A stretch of 32,615 nt of DNA from an uncultured Eubacterium sp. (GTDB lineage Bacteria; Bacillota; Clostridia; Lachnospirales; Lachnospiraceae). Location of the stretch: positions 1-32,615 of the forward strand of contig CAJOMD010000010.1 in the NCBI GenBank assembly GCA_905235555.1, written 5' to 3'. A model generated the notes under the pieces. It was not told where the DNA came from and did not search any database. It was given only the letters and a program-made list of their open reading frames with translations. Numbering within the stretch: the stretch's first letter is position 1; the number at the start of each line of letters is the position of its first letter. Made by a program: the position numbers and the translations under genes. Positions 25,081 through 32,615 of this stretch are shown here, piece by piece.

Positions 25081-25535
25081 TTAATGTAGATCAGATTAAC
25101 AATGGTTTTGTGTTAGACCACATCCAAGCAGGAAGAGCGATGGCTATTTATCATTATTTGAATTTGGATGATTTGGATTGCCAGGTTGCTATTATCAAAA
25201 ATGCTAAGAGTAAAAAGATGGGGCGAAAGGACATCATAAAAGTAGATGGTTCGCTTGATATTGTGGACTTTGATGTGCTTGGATTTATCGATCATAATAT
25301 TACAGTAGATATAATTGAAGATGGAAAGTTGGTAGAGAAGAGAGAACTTAAACTACCTGAAAAAATAACTAATGTTCTACATTGTAAAAACCCTAGATGT
25401 ATTACATCTATTGAACAAGAACTTAATCATGTCTTTGTTTTGACCGACAAAGAAAAAGGATTATACAGATGTCAATACTGTGACGAACAGCAAGGAAGAC
25501 TTTGGGAAAAGATTAAAAAGCTGGAGGAATTATAG
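25077..25535 (+). CDS. pyrI: aspartate carbamoyltransferase regulatory subunit
   Basis: A 152-residue PyrI that binds nucleotide effectors and adjusts ATCase activity. The N-terminal allosteric domain holds [10 protein letters not shown] (about 7-16). The C-terminal zinc domain has Cys-Lys-Asn-Pro-Arg-Cys (about 103-108) and Tyr-Arg-Cys-Gln-Tyr-Cys (about 134-139), four cysteines that bind Zn and contact PyrB. The length is normal. The overlap with pyrB couples their synthesis. Presence of pyrI indicates a class B ATCase, unlike Bacillus, which lacks it. Confidence 0.97.
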   Translation: MINVDQINNGFVLDHIQAGRAMAIYHYLNLDDLDCQVAIIKNAKSKKMGRKDIIKVDGSLDIVDFDVLGFIDHNITVDIIEDGKLVEKRELKLPEKITNVLHCKNPRCITSIEQELNHVFVLTDKEKGLYRCQYCDEQQGRLWEKIKKLEEL

Positions 25536-25542
25536 AATAAAT

Positions 25543-25571
25543 AAATACGGCTTTTTAGGCCGTATTTTTTT
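25543..25571 (+). terminator. pyrBI terminator
   Basis: AAATACGGC (25543-25551) with GCCGTATTT (25559-25567), a 7-nt loop and a long T-run. It ends only about 10 bp before the next start codon. Confidence 0.92.
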
Positions 25572-25582
25572 AGAGGAGTAAC

Positions 25583-26341
25583 ATGAAACAAGTAGAAAAT
25601 TATAAACCTAGATTTCACCATTTTGTTTGGTTGTTTATTGTTGGATGTGTTTTAGGCGTGATAGCGGAGGGTTTATTTTCGCTTTATAACATAGGCGCTT
25701 GGGAGAGCCATGTCACATTTCTATGGGGCCCTCTAAACATAGTTTATGGAGCAGGTGCGTGCCTAACATATGTGGTGGCTAATTCATTTAAGAAGAACAA
25801 TATTTTTATAGAGTTTGTTGTTTTTATGATTTTGGCTTCTGTAGTAGAGTGGATGGCAGGATATATTGAAGAAGTATTTTTAAATTCTACATCATGGAAT
25901 TACGGCTCGTTTGGTTATCTTACTATTGCCAAATACATAAGTATTCCATTTAGTATTGCTTGGGGTATTTTAGGAGTACTGTTTATCAAGTTTATTCTTC
26001 CCTTGCTTCAGAGGCTTTTTATGAAAATGAATGGAAGAGGATGGATTATAGCAGCCTGGATCATTACTGCATTTATGCTAGTGAACTTTGTTCTGAGTAT
26101 GTATTCATTCTACAGATGGGGCGATAGAGAAACTTGCTACAAAGAAAAGCAGTTTAAAGAATATGTAATTAAAAATCCTAATAAAGTAAAAGGTTTTAGA
26201 AAGGTAAATGTACCGCACAGAAAACCAGTCTATGTCAAAGATAAAAAGCCAAGAAACGAAATAGATAGATTCTTTGACAAAACATGGCCAGATGAGTTTA
26301 TGCACAATAGGTATATGGAATGGGTAATATCATCCAAATAA
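25583..26341 (+). CDS. PF06541-type putative ABC-transporter-like membrane protein
   Basis: A 252-residue membrane protein. About five hydrophobic segments lie in the first 185 residues, with family marks Val-Leu-Gly-Val-Ile-Ala-Glu-Gly-Leu-Phe-Ser near 23-33, Leu-Trp-Gly-Pro-Leu-Asn-Ile-Val-Tyr-Gly (about 47-56) and Glu-Trp-Met-Ala-Gly-Tyr near 88-93. The tail (about 190-252) is basic and cytoplasmic. This resembles the CmpB-like family PF06541, often labelled a putative ABC transporter permease though no ATPase partner is known. The ATG follows GAGGAG. It appears to read from the end of the pyrBI terminator, so its own promoter is unclear. Function is unknown. Confidence 0.8.
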   Translation: MKQVENYKPRFHHFVWLFIVGCVLGVIAEGLFSLYNIGAWESHVTFLWGPLNIVYGAGACLTYVVANSFKKNNIFIEFVVFMILASVVEWMAGYIEEVFLNSTSWNYGSFGYLTIAKYISIPFSIAWGILGVLFIKFILPLLQRLFMKMNGRGWIIAAWIITAFMLVNFVLSMYSFYRWGDRETCYKEKQFKEYVIKNPNKVKGFRKVNVPHRKPVYVKDKKPRNEIDRFFDKTWPDEFMHNRYMEWVISSK

Positions 26342-26344
26342 AAG

Positions 26345-26374
26345 AAAATGCAGTATCGATTGATACTGCATTTT
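26345..26374. terminator. bidirectional terminator
   Basis: A perfect 13-bp inverted repeat: AAAATGCAGTATC (26345-26357) and GATACTGCATTTT (26362-26374) around GATT. It separates two converging genes. Confidence 0.92.
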
Positions 26375-26377
26375 AAT

Positions 26378-27658
26378 TTATTCAGTTTCTTCAACTTCTT
26401 TTTTCTTCGGTATAATATCCACCGCCAAAGATTCCACTCTGTTTGAATCCATATCAATGACAGTGAATTTACAGTTATCAATCTTAACAACATCGCCAGT
26501 TTTAGGAATTCTCTCAAGCTGTTCTATAATCAAACCGCCCACTGATTCATAGTGGTCGGAGTCTATATCAGTGTCAAGTTCTTCGTTGAAATCGTCAATA
26601 TTAACAGAACCATCTACTTTATATCTGTGTTCGCCCACCTTCTGAATTCCTTCTTCTTCGGCGGCATCAAATTCATCTCTCATATCGCCCACTATCTCTT
26701 CTAGGATATCCTCTAGAGTAATCATACCGTCCACCTGACCGTATTCGTCTAGTACAATACACATTCCAGATTCATCCTCTTTCATCTCGAATAGAAGATC
26801 ATTTATCTCTTTAGTAGCGATAGTGTAGAATGGATCACGCATCATTTCGGAAATATCAAATTCCTCGCCACTAATCCTGTTGACTATTAAATCTTTAATA
26901 TTTACGATACCAACAATATTATCAGAACTGTCTTTATAAACAGGCATACGAGTAAATTTGTTTTCTTTAACTATATCTAAAAATTCTTCATAAGTAGTGT
27001 CAATTGATACCATAACAATATCAACCTTTGGAATCATAATGTCCTTAGCTTTTAGATCGCCAAAGTCAAAGACATTGTTGATAATATCAACCTCTTCAGA
27101 CTCCAGCAAACCTTCTTCTTCAGTTACATCCATAATTGTACGAAGTTCACCCTCGGTTATTTTTTTTGAATTAAGATTAACTTTTACCCTAAATATCTTT
27201 AAGAAAATAGTAGAAATCAAGTTTAAAATAAAGATTAGCGGAGTGAATATAAAGATACAAAATCTAATAGGTCTAGCATAGTGTAGCGCTATGGACTCAG
27301 GATGCATACTAGCAATTGTTTTGGGAATTATTTCACCATAAACAATAAGAATAAAAGTAAATATTCCTACACCAATACTGACATATACGTTACCCACTAA
27401 TCTTTGAGTAAATATAGTAGCAATAGAAGAAGCAGAAATGTTTACAATATTATTAAGAATAAGAACTGTACTTAACATTTTTCTGCCGTCATCTAGTATA
27501 TTACTTAATATAATAGCGTTCTTTTTGCCTTCCTCTACGCGCATTCTAACTCTCATTCTATTAACTGTAGTGAGAGCAGTTTCAGCACTTGAGAAAAAAG
27601 CTGATAATAGTAATAAAATAATTAAAATACATAGCATCGCTATGTTCATCGGGTCCAT
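26378..27658 (-). CDS. CNNM/CorC (HlyC)-family membrane protein
   Basis: A 426-residue protein of the hemolysin/CorC family, linked to magnesium or cobalt transport rather than haemolysis. The N-terminal CNNM (DUF21) domain has about four membrane spans (about 1-185), starting with a hydrophobic run and Ser-Ser-Ala-Glu-Thr-Ala (about 23-28). A CBS pair (about 200-325) contains Arg-Met-Pro-Val-Tyr (about 241-245) and Leu-Asp-Glu-Tyr-Gly (about 302-306). The C-terminal CorC_HlyC domain (about 335-420) has Val-Gly-Gly-Leu-Ile. The ATG follows AAAGGAGG. Transcription diverges from scfA with overlapping promoters. Confidence 0.92.
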   Translation of the reverse strand: MDPMNIAMLCILIILLLLSAFFSSAETALTTVNRMRVRMRVEEGKKNAIILSNILDDGRKMLSTVLILNNIVNISASSIATIFTQRLVGNVYVSIGVGIFTFILIVYGEIIPKTIASMHPESIALHYARPIRFCIFIFTPLIFILNLISTIFLKIFRVKVNLNSKKITEGELRTIMDVTEEEGLLESEEVDIINNVFDFGDLKAKDIMIPKVDIVMVSIDTTYEEFLDIVKENKFTRMPVYKDSSDNIVGIVNIKDLIVNRISGEEFDISEMMRDPFYTIATKEINDLLFEMKEDESGMCIVLDEYGQVDGMITLEDILEEIVGDMRDEFDAAEEEGIQKVGEHRYKVDGSVNIDDFNEELDTDIDSDHYESVGGLIIEQLERIPKTGDVVKIDNCKFTVIDMDSNRVESLAVDIIPKKKEVEETE

Positions 27659-27685
27659 AAAAACCTCCTTTTTTTATCTTTATTA

Positions 27686-27714
27686 ATTATACGAAATAAT
27701 GTACAAAAAGTCAC
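27686..27714 (-). promoter_or_regulatory. promoter of the CNNM/CorC gene
   Basis: On the minus strand, -35 GTGACT (complement of 27709-27714), a 17-bp spacer and -10 TATAAT (complement of 27686-27691). It overlaps the scfA promoter. Confidence 0.55.
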
Positions 27715-27728
27715 TCTTGTGCTATAAT
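27700..27728 (+). promoter_or_regulatory. scfA promoter
   Basis: The -35 TGTACA (27700-27705), a 17-bp spacer and a perfect -10 TATAAT (27723-27728). The start near 27734 gives a leader of about 38 nt with a small hairpin (TTTGTT/AACAAA) just before the GGAGG ribosome binding site. Confidence 0.68.
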
Positions 27729-27771
27729 TTTTTAGGAACTTTTGTTTGAAAAAACAAATATGGAGGATGTT

Positions 27772-27912
27772 ATGAAACATATCAAAACATTAACAGAAAA
27801 GACATTAAACGATACAGTAAAAAAAGGTGGCTGTGGCGAGTGTCAGACATCATGTCAGTCAGCTTGTAAGACATCTTGCACAGTTGGAAACCAGACTTGC
27901 GAACAAAAATAA
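27772..27912 (+). CDS. scfA: SCIFF ranthipeptide precursor
   Basis: A 46-residue peptide, short enough to be missed by common length cutoffs. It starts Met-Lys-His-Ile-Lys-Thr-Leu, has a polar leader to about 20, then six cysteines at 21, 24, 28, 32, 36 and 43, with Thr/Ser residues between them. That matches the SCIFF family (six cysteines in forty-five residues). In studied members the radical-SAM partner links cysteine sulfur to the gamma carbon of nearby threonine, giving thioether rings of the ranthipeptide class. Here Thr26, Thr34 and Thr37 are candidate acceptors. TGGAGG precedes the ATG. The maturase follows 95 bp later. Its biological role is unknown; no protease or dedicated exporter is adjacent apart from SecDF. 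Confidence 0.95.
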   Translation: MKHIKTLTEKTLNDTVKKGGCGECQTSCQSACKTSCTVGNQTCEQK

Positions 27913-27939
27913 TTAGAAATAATTAAATATTAAGTATCG

Positions 27940-27970
27940 TATAACAGAGCCGTCCATCGACTCTGTTATA
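27940..27970 (+). other. intercistronic hairpin between scfA and scfB
   Basis: A perfect 10-bp stem, TATAACAGAG (27940-27949) with CTCTGTTATA (27961-27970), and an 11-nt loop. No T-run follows, so it is not a standard terminator. It could stabilise the short scfA message or lower read-through into scfB. Confidence 0.7.
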
Positions 27971-28007
27971 GTGCGTTAATAAGCTTATTATTTTGGAGGA
28001 TATTACA

Positions 28008-29366
28008 ATGATTCATCAGTATAAAAGCAATGGATTCAATATTGTAATGGACGTAGATAGTGGTGCTGTGCATGTAGTGGACGATGTCACTTACGATGTT
28101 ATTTCATTGTATGAGGAAAAAAGCGCTGATGAGATTGTTGAAGCTCTAAAAGACCAATATGATGCTGACCAAATTAAAGAATCACTAGATGAAGTCAAAG
28201 AACTAGAGGATAACAATCAACTATTTACGGTTGATAAATACGAACCCATCATTGATGATTTTAAACAGTATCATAAACCAGTGGTAAAAGCTCTATGTAT
28301 TCATATCGCGCATGACTGCAACCTTGCTTGTAAGTACTGTTTTGCAGAGGAAGGAGAATATCATGGCAGACGTGAATTAATGAGTTTTGAAACTGGAAAG
28401 AAAGCGCTAGATTTTTTAGTAGAAAATTCTGGCGACAGAGTAAATTTGGAAGTAGACTTCTTTGGCGGAGAGCCACTTATGAACTGGGATATTGTTAAAC
28501 AACTAGTAGAATATGGTAGATCCATTGAAGAAGCTAACAATAAAAAGTTTAGATTCACACTCACTACAAACGGAGTTTTATTAAACGATGAAGTTTTGGA
28601 TTTCCTAAACAAAGAAATGGGAAATGTAGTAATCAGTCTAGATGGTCGAAAAGAAGTTAATGATAATATGAGACCATTTAGAAACGGCAAGGGGAGTTAT
28701 GATTTAATAGTACCTAAGTTTCAACAACTTGCTGAAAGCAGAAATCAGAACAACTATTACATTAGAGGAACATTTACTAGAGAAAACTTGGATTTTTCAG
28801 AAGATGTTAAACACTTTGCTGATTTGGGATTCAAACAAATATCCATAGAGCCAGTAGTGGGACCAGAGGAAGATCCATATTCTATTAGAGAACAGGATTT
28901 GCCTCAGATACTTGAAGAATATGATAAACTGGCAAAGGAGTATATTAAAAGACACAAAGAGGGAAATGGCTTTACATTCTTTCACTTTATGATTGACTTA
29001 AGCGGTGGCCCTTGTGTATATAAAAGACTATCAGGTTGTGGCTCGGGCACAGAGTATTTGGCGGTTACGCCTTGGGGTGATTTGTATCCGTGCCATCAGT
29101 TCGTCGGAGACGATGAATTCCTAATGGGAAATGTTGATGACGGAATAACTAAACCTGAAGTGGCACAAAAATTTGGAGAGTGCAATGTCTACTCTAAAGA
29201 AAAGTGCAAAGACTGTTTAGCTAAGTTTTATTGTAGCGGTGGATGTGCTGCCAATGCTTACAAGCAGAATGGTTCCATAAACACCACATACGATATTGGA
29301 TGTGAAATGGAAAAAAAGAGAGTTGAATGCTCAATTATGATAAAAGCAGCGTTAGCTGAAAGCTAG
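28008..29366 (+). CDS. scfB: SCIFF radical-SAM thioether maturase
   Basis: A 452-residue radical SAM/SPASM enzyme that installs thioether cross-links in the SCIFF peptide. An N-terminal peptide-recognition region (about 1-90) resembles RRE/PqqD domains. The SAM iron-sulfur site is C104, C108, C111 (Cys-Asn-Leu-Ala-Cys-Lys-Tyr-Cys), followed by Gly-Gly-Glu-Pro near 156-159. The C-terminal SPASM part (about 340-440) holds several cysteines: Cys-Gly-Ser-Gly, Tyr-Pro-Cys-His-Gln, Cys-Lys-Asp-Cys, Tyr-Cys-Ser-Gly-Gly-Cys and a late Gly-Cys-Glu. I chose ATG 28008 because GGAGGA at 27995-28000 precedes it. It follows scfA, and secDF starts 17 bp after it. Confidence 0.96.
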   Translation: MIHQYKSNGFNIVMDVDSGAVHVVDDVTYDVISLYEEKSADEIVEALKDQYDADQIKESLDEVKELEDNNQLFTVDKYEPIIDDFKQYHKPVVKALCIHIAHDCNLACKYCFAEEGEYHGRRELMSFETGKKALDFLVENSGDRVNLEVDFFGGEPLMNWDIVKQLVEYGRSIEEANNKKFRFTLTTNGVLLNDEVLDFLNKEMGNVVISLDGRKEVNDNMRPFRNGKGSYDLIVPKFQQLAESRNQNNYYIRGTFTRENLDFSEDVKHFADLGFKQISIEPVVGPEEDPYSIREQDLPQILEEYDKLAKEYIKRHKEGNGFTFFHFMIDLSGGPCVYKRLSGCGSGTEYLAVTPWGDLYPCHQFVGDDEFLMGNVDDGITKPEVAQKFGECNVYSKEKCKDCLAKFYCSGGCAANAYKQNGSINTTYDIGCEMEKKRVECSIMIKAALAES

Positions 29367-29383
29367 CAAGAAAGAGGTTAAAC

Positions 29384-31645
29384 ATGAAATTCAAAATGAC
29401 TAAACCAAAGGCTATAATCGCATTTGTGTTATCAATCGCTATGATAGCATTTGCTGCGTACGTATTAGTTTTTGGTGTGGCTGGATACGGCCAGGCAAAA
29501 TCTATTAAACTTGGACTAGACCTTAAAGGTGGTGTAAGTATCACTTATCAGGTTGCTAAGGATAATGGAAAGTATTCTGAAGAAGATTTCAACGACACAA
29601 TAAATAAGTTGGAGAAGAGAGTACAGGTGTTCAGTACTGAGGCTCAGGTTCAAAAAGAGGGTGACGATAAAATCGCAGTTTCTATTCCTGGACAGTATGA
29701 TGCTGATAAGGTACTTGAAGAATTAGGTAAACCTGGTTCTTTGTATTTCTGTACTAAGGAAGAGAGTACACCATCTAAGAAAGATATTAAGGCTAAGAAA
29801 TATATTCAGCTTAAGAATAATTCACAAGATGATGGATACTATAAAGTTTGGGTAACTGGTGATGAAGTTAAGAACGCCAAAGGCCAAGCATCTCAGGATG
29901 AAAATACAAAGGCTACACAGTACGTAGTGTCACTTAAGTTTGATGATAAAGGTACTAAGGCATTTGGTGATATGACATCTCAGAATGTTGGTAATCAGAC
30001 TTATATCATATACGATAATCAAATCTTGAGTGCACCAAATGTTAAGGAAGCTATTACAGGTGGTGAGGCTCAGATTGATGGTCAGAAAGACTTAGAAGAA
30101 GCAGAGCAGTTAGCATCAAATATCCGTATCGGTTCACTTACACTTTCTCTAGACGAGATTAGCCATAAGGTTGAAAGTGCTCAGTTGGGTAATGATGCAT
30201 TGCAGAAGAGTTTGATTGCCGGTTTGATTGGTATGATAATCATCCTAGTCTTTATGCTTATCGTATATAGAATTCCAGGTATTGCTGCAGGTCTTGCACT
30301 CATTGCATATGTAGAAATGATCTTGCTAGCGCTAAATGGTTTCGACTTAACACTAACGCTTCCAGGTATCGCCGGTATTATATTGAATATTGGTATGGCC
30401 GTGGATGCTAACGTTATTATATATGCTCGTATCCGAGAAGAAATTGCAAATGGTAAGACAGTTAAGACAGCCATTAAGACAGGTTTTCAGGCTGCCACAT
30501 CAGCTATTGTGGATGGTAACATCACAACACTTATTGCCGCATTAGTTCTTCTTTGGAGAGGTTCAGGTACTGTTCAAGGTTTTGCACAGACATTGGCCAT
30601 TGGTATTGTCATTCAGTTGTTCGAGGCTCTAGTTATTTCTAGAGGATTCGTATGGATGCTATTCCATATGGGATTTGAGGACATTAAATTCTACGGAAAA
30701 GAAAGAGTTAGGAAAGTATTCCAGTTTGTTCAGAAGAAAGCCATATTCTTCTGTATCTCAATTGCGCTTATCTTAGTTGGTGTGATTGCAATGGTGGCTA
30801 ATGGAATTGGTGGTTCAGTATTTAACTTAGGTATCGAGTTTAAGGGTGGTAGCTCAGTTAAAGTGGAGTTCGCCAAAGAATATTCAATCGATTACTTTAA
30901 TGACAACATTAAAAAAGACCTAGAAAAAGAAGTTGGACTAAAAGAGGTTCAAGGACAGAGAGATACTGATAAACCTAAGATTTATACAATTAAAACAGAA
31001 AAACTAGAAGGAAAGAAATTCGATAAATTCAAAAAAGTCCTAATAGATAAATACAAAGCTTACGACACCACAGACAAGAAGCATCAAGAAAACTTCTCAA
31101 ATGAGATGATTTCAGGAACAGTAAGTAAACAGATGAGAGAAGATGCGATATTAGCTACAGCGATAGCGTTGATATGTATGTTGATTTACATCTGGGCAAG
31201 ATTTAGAAATGTACAATTTGCCATTGCTGCGGTTACAGCATTGTTCCACGATGTGGCTATAGTAATTGGCTTCTATGCACTAGCTAGGGTTACACTTGGT
31301 ACTACATTTATCGCTTGTCTATTGACGATAGTAGGTTACTCAATCAATGCCACAATTGTCATATTCGACCGTATCCGCGAGAATATGGCCAAACGTAGAA
31401 GAGGTGATAAGGTAATTGATATAGTAAATACATCTATCACCCAGACACTTACAAGAAGTATTTACACAACATTCACTACATTTATCATGGTATTCATGAT
31501 TTACATTATGGGTGTTACTTCAATTCAGGAATTCACATTACCTCTTATGGTTGGATTGATTGCAGGTGCATTCTCATCAGTATTTATCACAGGCTCATTG
31601 TGGTACATTTTTAAGGGTAAATCTTACGATAAAGCCTTAAGATAA
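29384..31645 (+). CDS. secDF: protein translocase SecD-SecF fusion
   Basis: A 753-residue single-chain SecDF, which uses the proton gradient to help SecYEG release exported proteins. The SecD half (about 1-440) has a first span, Gly-Leu-Asp-Leu-Lys-Gly-Gly (about 42-48), a large outside domain and five more spans. The SecF half (about 445-753) repeats this, with Glu-Phe-Lys-Gly-Gly-Ser-Ser near 484-490 and a six-span block. Many bacteria keep secD and secF as two genes; the fusion is known in Bacillus and some Clostridia. GAGG precedes the ATG. It is probably co-transcribed with scfAB. Confidence 0.96.
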   Translation: MKFKMTKPKAIIAFVLSIAMIAFAAYVLVFGVAGYGQAKSIKLGLDLKGGVSITYQVAKDNGKYSEEDFNDTINKLEKRVQVFSTEAQVQKEGDDKIAVSIPGQYDADKVLEELGKPGSLYFCTKEESTPSKKDIKAKKYIQLKNNSQDDGYYKVWVTGDEVKNAKGQASQDENTKATQYVVSLKFDDKGTKAFGDMTSQNVGNQTYIIYDNQILSAPNVKEAITGGEAQIDGQKDLEEAEQLASNIRIGSLTLSLDEISHKVESAQLGNDALQKSLIAGLIGMIIILVFMLIVYRIPGIAAGLALIAYVEMILLALNGFDLTLTLPGIAGIILNIGMAVDANVIIYARIREEIANGKTVKTAIKTGFQAATSAIVDGNITTLIAALVLLWRGSGTVQGFAQTLAIGIVIQLFEALVISRGFVWMLFHMGFEDIKFYGKERVRKVFQFVQKKAIFFCISIALILVGVIAMVANGIGGSVFNLGIEFKGGSSVKVEFAKEYSIDYFNDNIKKDLEKEVGLKEVQGQRDTDKPKIYTIKTEKLEGKKFDKFKKVLIDKYKAYDTTDKKHQENFSNEMISGTVSKQMREDAILATAIALICMLIYIWARFRNVQFAIAAVTALFHDVAIVIGFYALARVTLGTTFIACLLTIVGYSINATIVIFDRIRENMAKRRRGDKVIDIVNTSITQTLTRSIYTTFTTFIMVFMIYIMGVTSIQEFTLPLMVGLIAGAFSSVFITGSLWYIFKGKSYDKALR

Positions 31646-31649
31646 TTTC

Positions 31650-31680
31650 AAGCGGTATCACTAAAAGTGGTACCGCTTTT
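31650..31680 (+). terminator. secDF terminator
   Basis: AAGCGGTATCAC (31650-31661) with GTGGTACCGCTT (31667-31678), a 12-bp stem with one T-G pair and a 5-nt loop, followed by a short T-run. Confidence 0.9.
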
Positions 31681-31716
31681 ATAAATTTATAGAGAATTGT
31701 TCAAGTTATGGAGAGA

Positions 31717-32615
31717 ATGACAGAGAAGTGGATTCTCCAAACAAAGAAAGCTGATTTTGGAGAAATTGCAAAGAAATTTAATATCAATCCAATCGTTGCT
31801 AGAGTGATACGAAACAGAGATGTTGTGGGCGACAAAGAGATAGAGGAATATTTGAGTACAAATATTGACGCACTTTCATCTCCGTGGTTGTTTAAGGATA
31901 TGGACAAAGCAGTTGATGTTCTTAAGATAAAAATCGCAGGCGAAAACAAGATTCGTATTATTAGTGATTATGATGTGGATGGGATTTGCTCTAGTTACAT
32001 TTTGAATAAAGCGCTTACAAACCTAGGAGCAAACGTGGATATTGTTGTTCCGCACAGAGTGAAGGATGGTTACGGCATTAATGAAAGTCTTATACAAGAT
32101 GCCAAAGATGCCGGCGTTGATACTATCATAACCTGCGACAATGGTATCGCTGCAAAAGAGCAAGTGGATTTTGCCAAAGAACTTGGAATGACTGTGGTTA
32201 TTACTGATCATCATGAAGTTCCCTTTGTAGAAGAAAACGGCAAAAAAGAATATATTATTCCCAATGCAGATGCGGTGGTAAATCACAAGCAAAGTGATTG
32301 TGGTTATCCATTTAAAGACCTATGCGGAGCTATGGTAGCATATCAACTGATGCGTGCGCTATACGAGAGTATAGGCCAAAATCAAAAGAATTTGGAGAGT
32401 TTATTAGTCTATGGCGCAATTGCCACTGTATGTGATGTAGTTCCTCTAAAGGGCGAAAACAGAACTGTAGTTAAAACCGGACTAGAACTTATAAAAACTA
32501 CCAAAGATGTGGGCTTGAATGCATTGATAGAAGCTTGCGGTATCAAAAAGGAAAATATAGGCTCATATCATTTTGGTTTTATACTAGGACCTTGTTTGAA
32601 TGCTTCTGGTAGACT
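31717..32615 (+). CDS. recJ: single-stranded-DNA exonuclease RecJ (3' end beyond window)
   Basis: The N-terminal 299 residues of RecJ, a 5'-3' exonuclease acting on single-stranded DNA in recombination and mismatch repair. No stop is reached before the window ends. Translation shows the DHH-family motifs: Ile-Ser-Asp-Tyr-Asp-Val-Asp-Gly-Ile-Cys-Ser (about 83-93), Thr-Cys-Asp-Asn-Gly-Ile (about 142-147), and Thr-Asp-His-His-Glu (about 163-167) with metal-binding Asp and His. The start reads Met-Thr-Glu-Lys-Trp-Ile-Leu, the usual family N-terminus, with GGAG close before ATG 31717; ATG 31708 in the same frame is the alternative. It lies downstream of the secDF terminator; its promoter is not clear. 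Confidence 0.93.
   Translation, partial: MTEKWILQTKKADFGEIAKKFNINPIVARVIRNRDVVGDKEIEEYLSTNIDALSSPWLFKDMDKAVDVLKIKIAGENKIRIISDYDVDGICSSYILNKALTNLGANVDIVVPHRVKDGYGINESLIQDAKDAGVDTIITCDNGIAAKEQVDFAKELGMTVVITDHHEVPFVEENGKKEYIIPNADAVVNHKQSDCGYPFKDLCGAMVAYQLMRALYESIGQNQKNLESLLVYGAIATVCDVVPLKGENRTVVKTGLELIKTTKDVGLNALIEACGIKKENIGSYHFGFILGPCLNASGR

Overview
The window is a gene-dense, AT-rich chromosomal segment. It looks like a low-GC Clostridia genome, most likely Lachnospiraceae or a close relative. The grounds are strong purine-rich ribosome binding sites, a GerW/YtfJ sporulation-family protein, a split B12-dependent methionine synthase, a SCIFF peptide with its radical-SAM maturase, a fused SecDF, and an L20-type leader ahead of infC. 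I see no phage, insertion sequence or CRISPR array. Nearly all genes are on the plus strand; punA, a CNNM/CorC-type protein and one tRNA are on the minus strand.

Layout. 1-4215: gerW, metF, a stand-alone methionine synthase reactivation-domain protein and metH are packed end to end as a folate/methionine operon. 4223-7236: rpmB has its own promoter and terminator, followed by an Asp23-family protein, the DAK2/fatty-acid-kinase protein fakA and a small membrane protein. 7254-12903: guaB, a trigger-factor-like lipoprotein, a secreted Ig-like/CAP protein and thrS. 12917-14274: promoter, L20-type leader with terminator, infC (AUU start), rpmI, rplT and terminator. 14350-18265: an ABC exporter operon made of an ATPase, a GldF-GldG-like fusion and a DUF4340-like protein.

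18260-18685 is a non-coding knot. It holds a GC-rich, highly folded element of about 110 bp with tRNA-like ends, a bidirectional terminator, a minus-strand tRNA-Leu with anticodon AAG, and a terminator hairpin that runs straight into a promoter for an apparently leaderless dnaG. 18686-22752: dnaG, trmK and a TGS/uridine-kinase-like protein overlap or nearly touch; rpoD, often found between dnaG and trmK, is absent. RNase P RNA follows. 23188-25571: punA faces away from pyrB-pyrI, whose leader carries unusual hairpins. 25583-27658: a PF06541-type membrane protein converges with a CNNM/CorC-like protein.

27700-31680 is the most distinctive part. A 46-residue peptide with six cysteines (SCIFF, ScfA), too short for a 60-residue ORF cutoff, lies directly upstream of its radical-SAM/SPASM thioether maturase (ScfB) and a single-chain SecDF. 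This is a ranthipeptide-type RiPP system placed beside protein export. The window ends inside recJ. Start sites were re-chosen for several genes (infC, dnaG, punA, pyrB, scfB, the DUF4340-like protein, the GldFG fusion) from ribosome binding sites and family N-termini.
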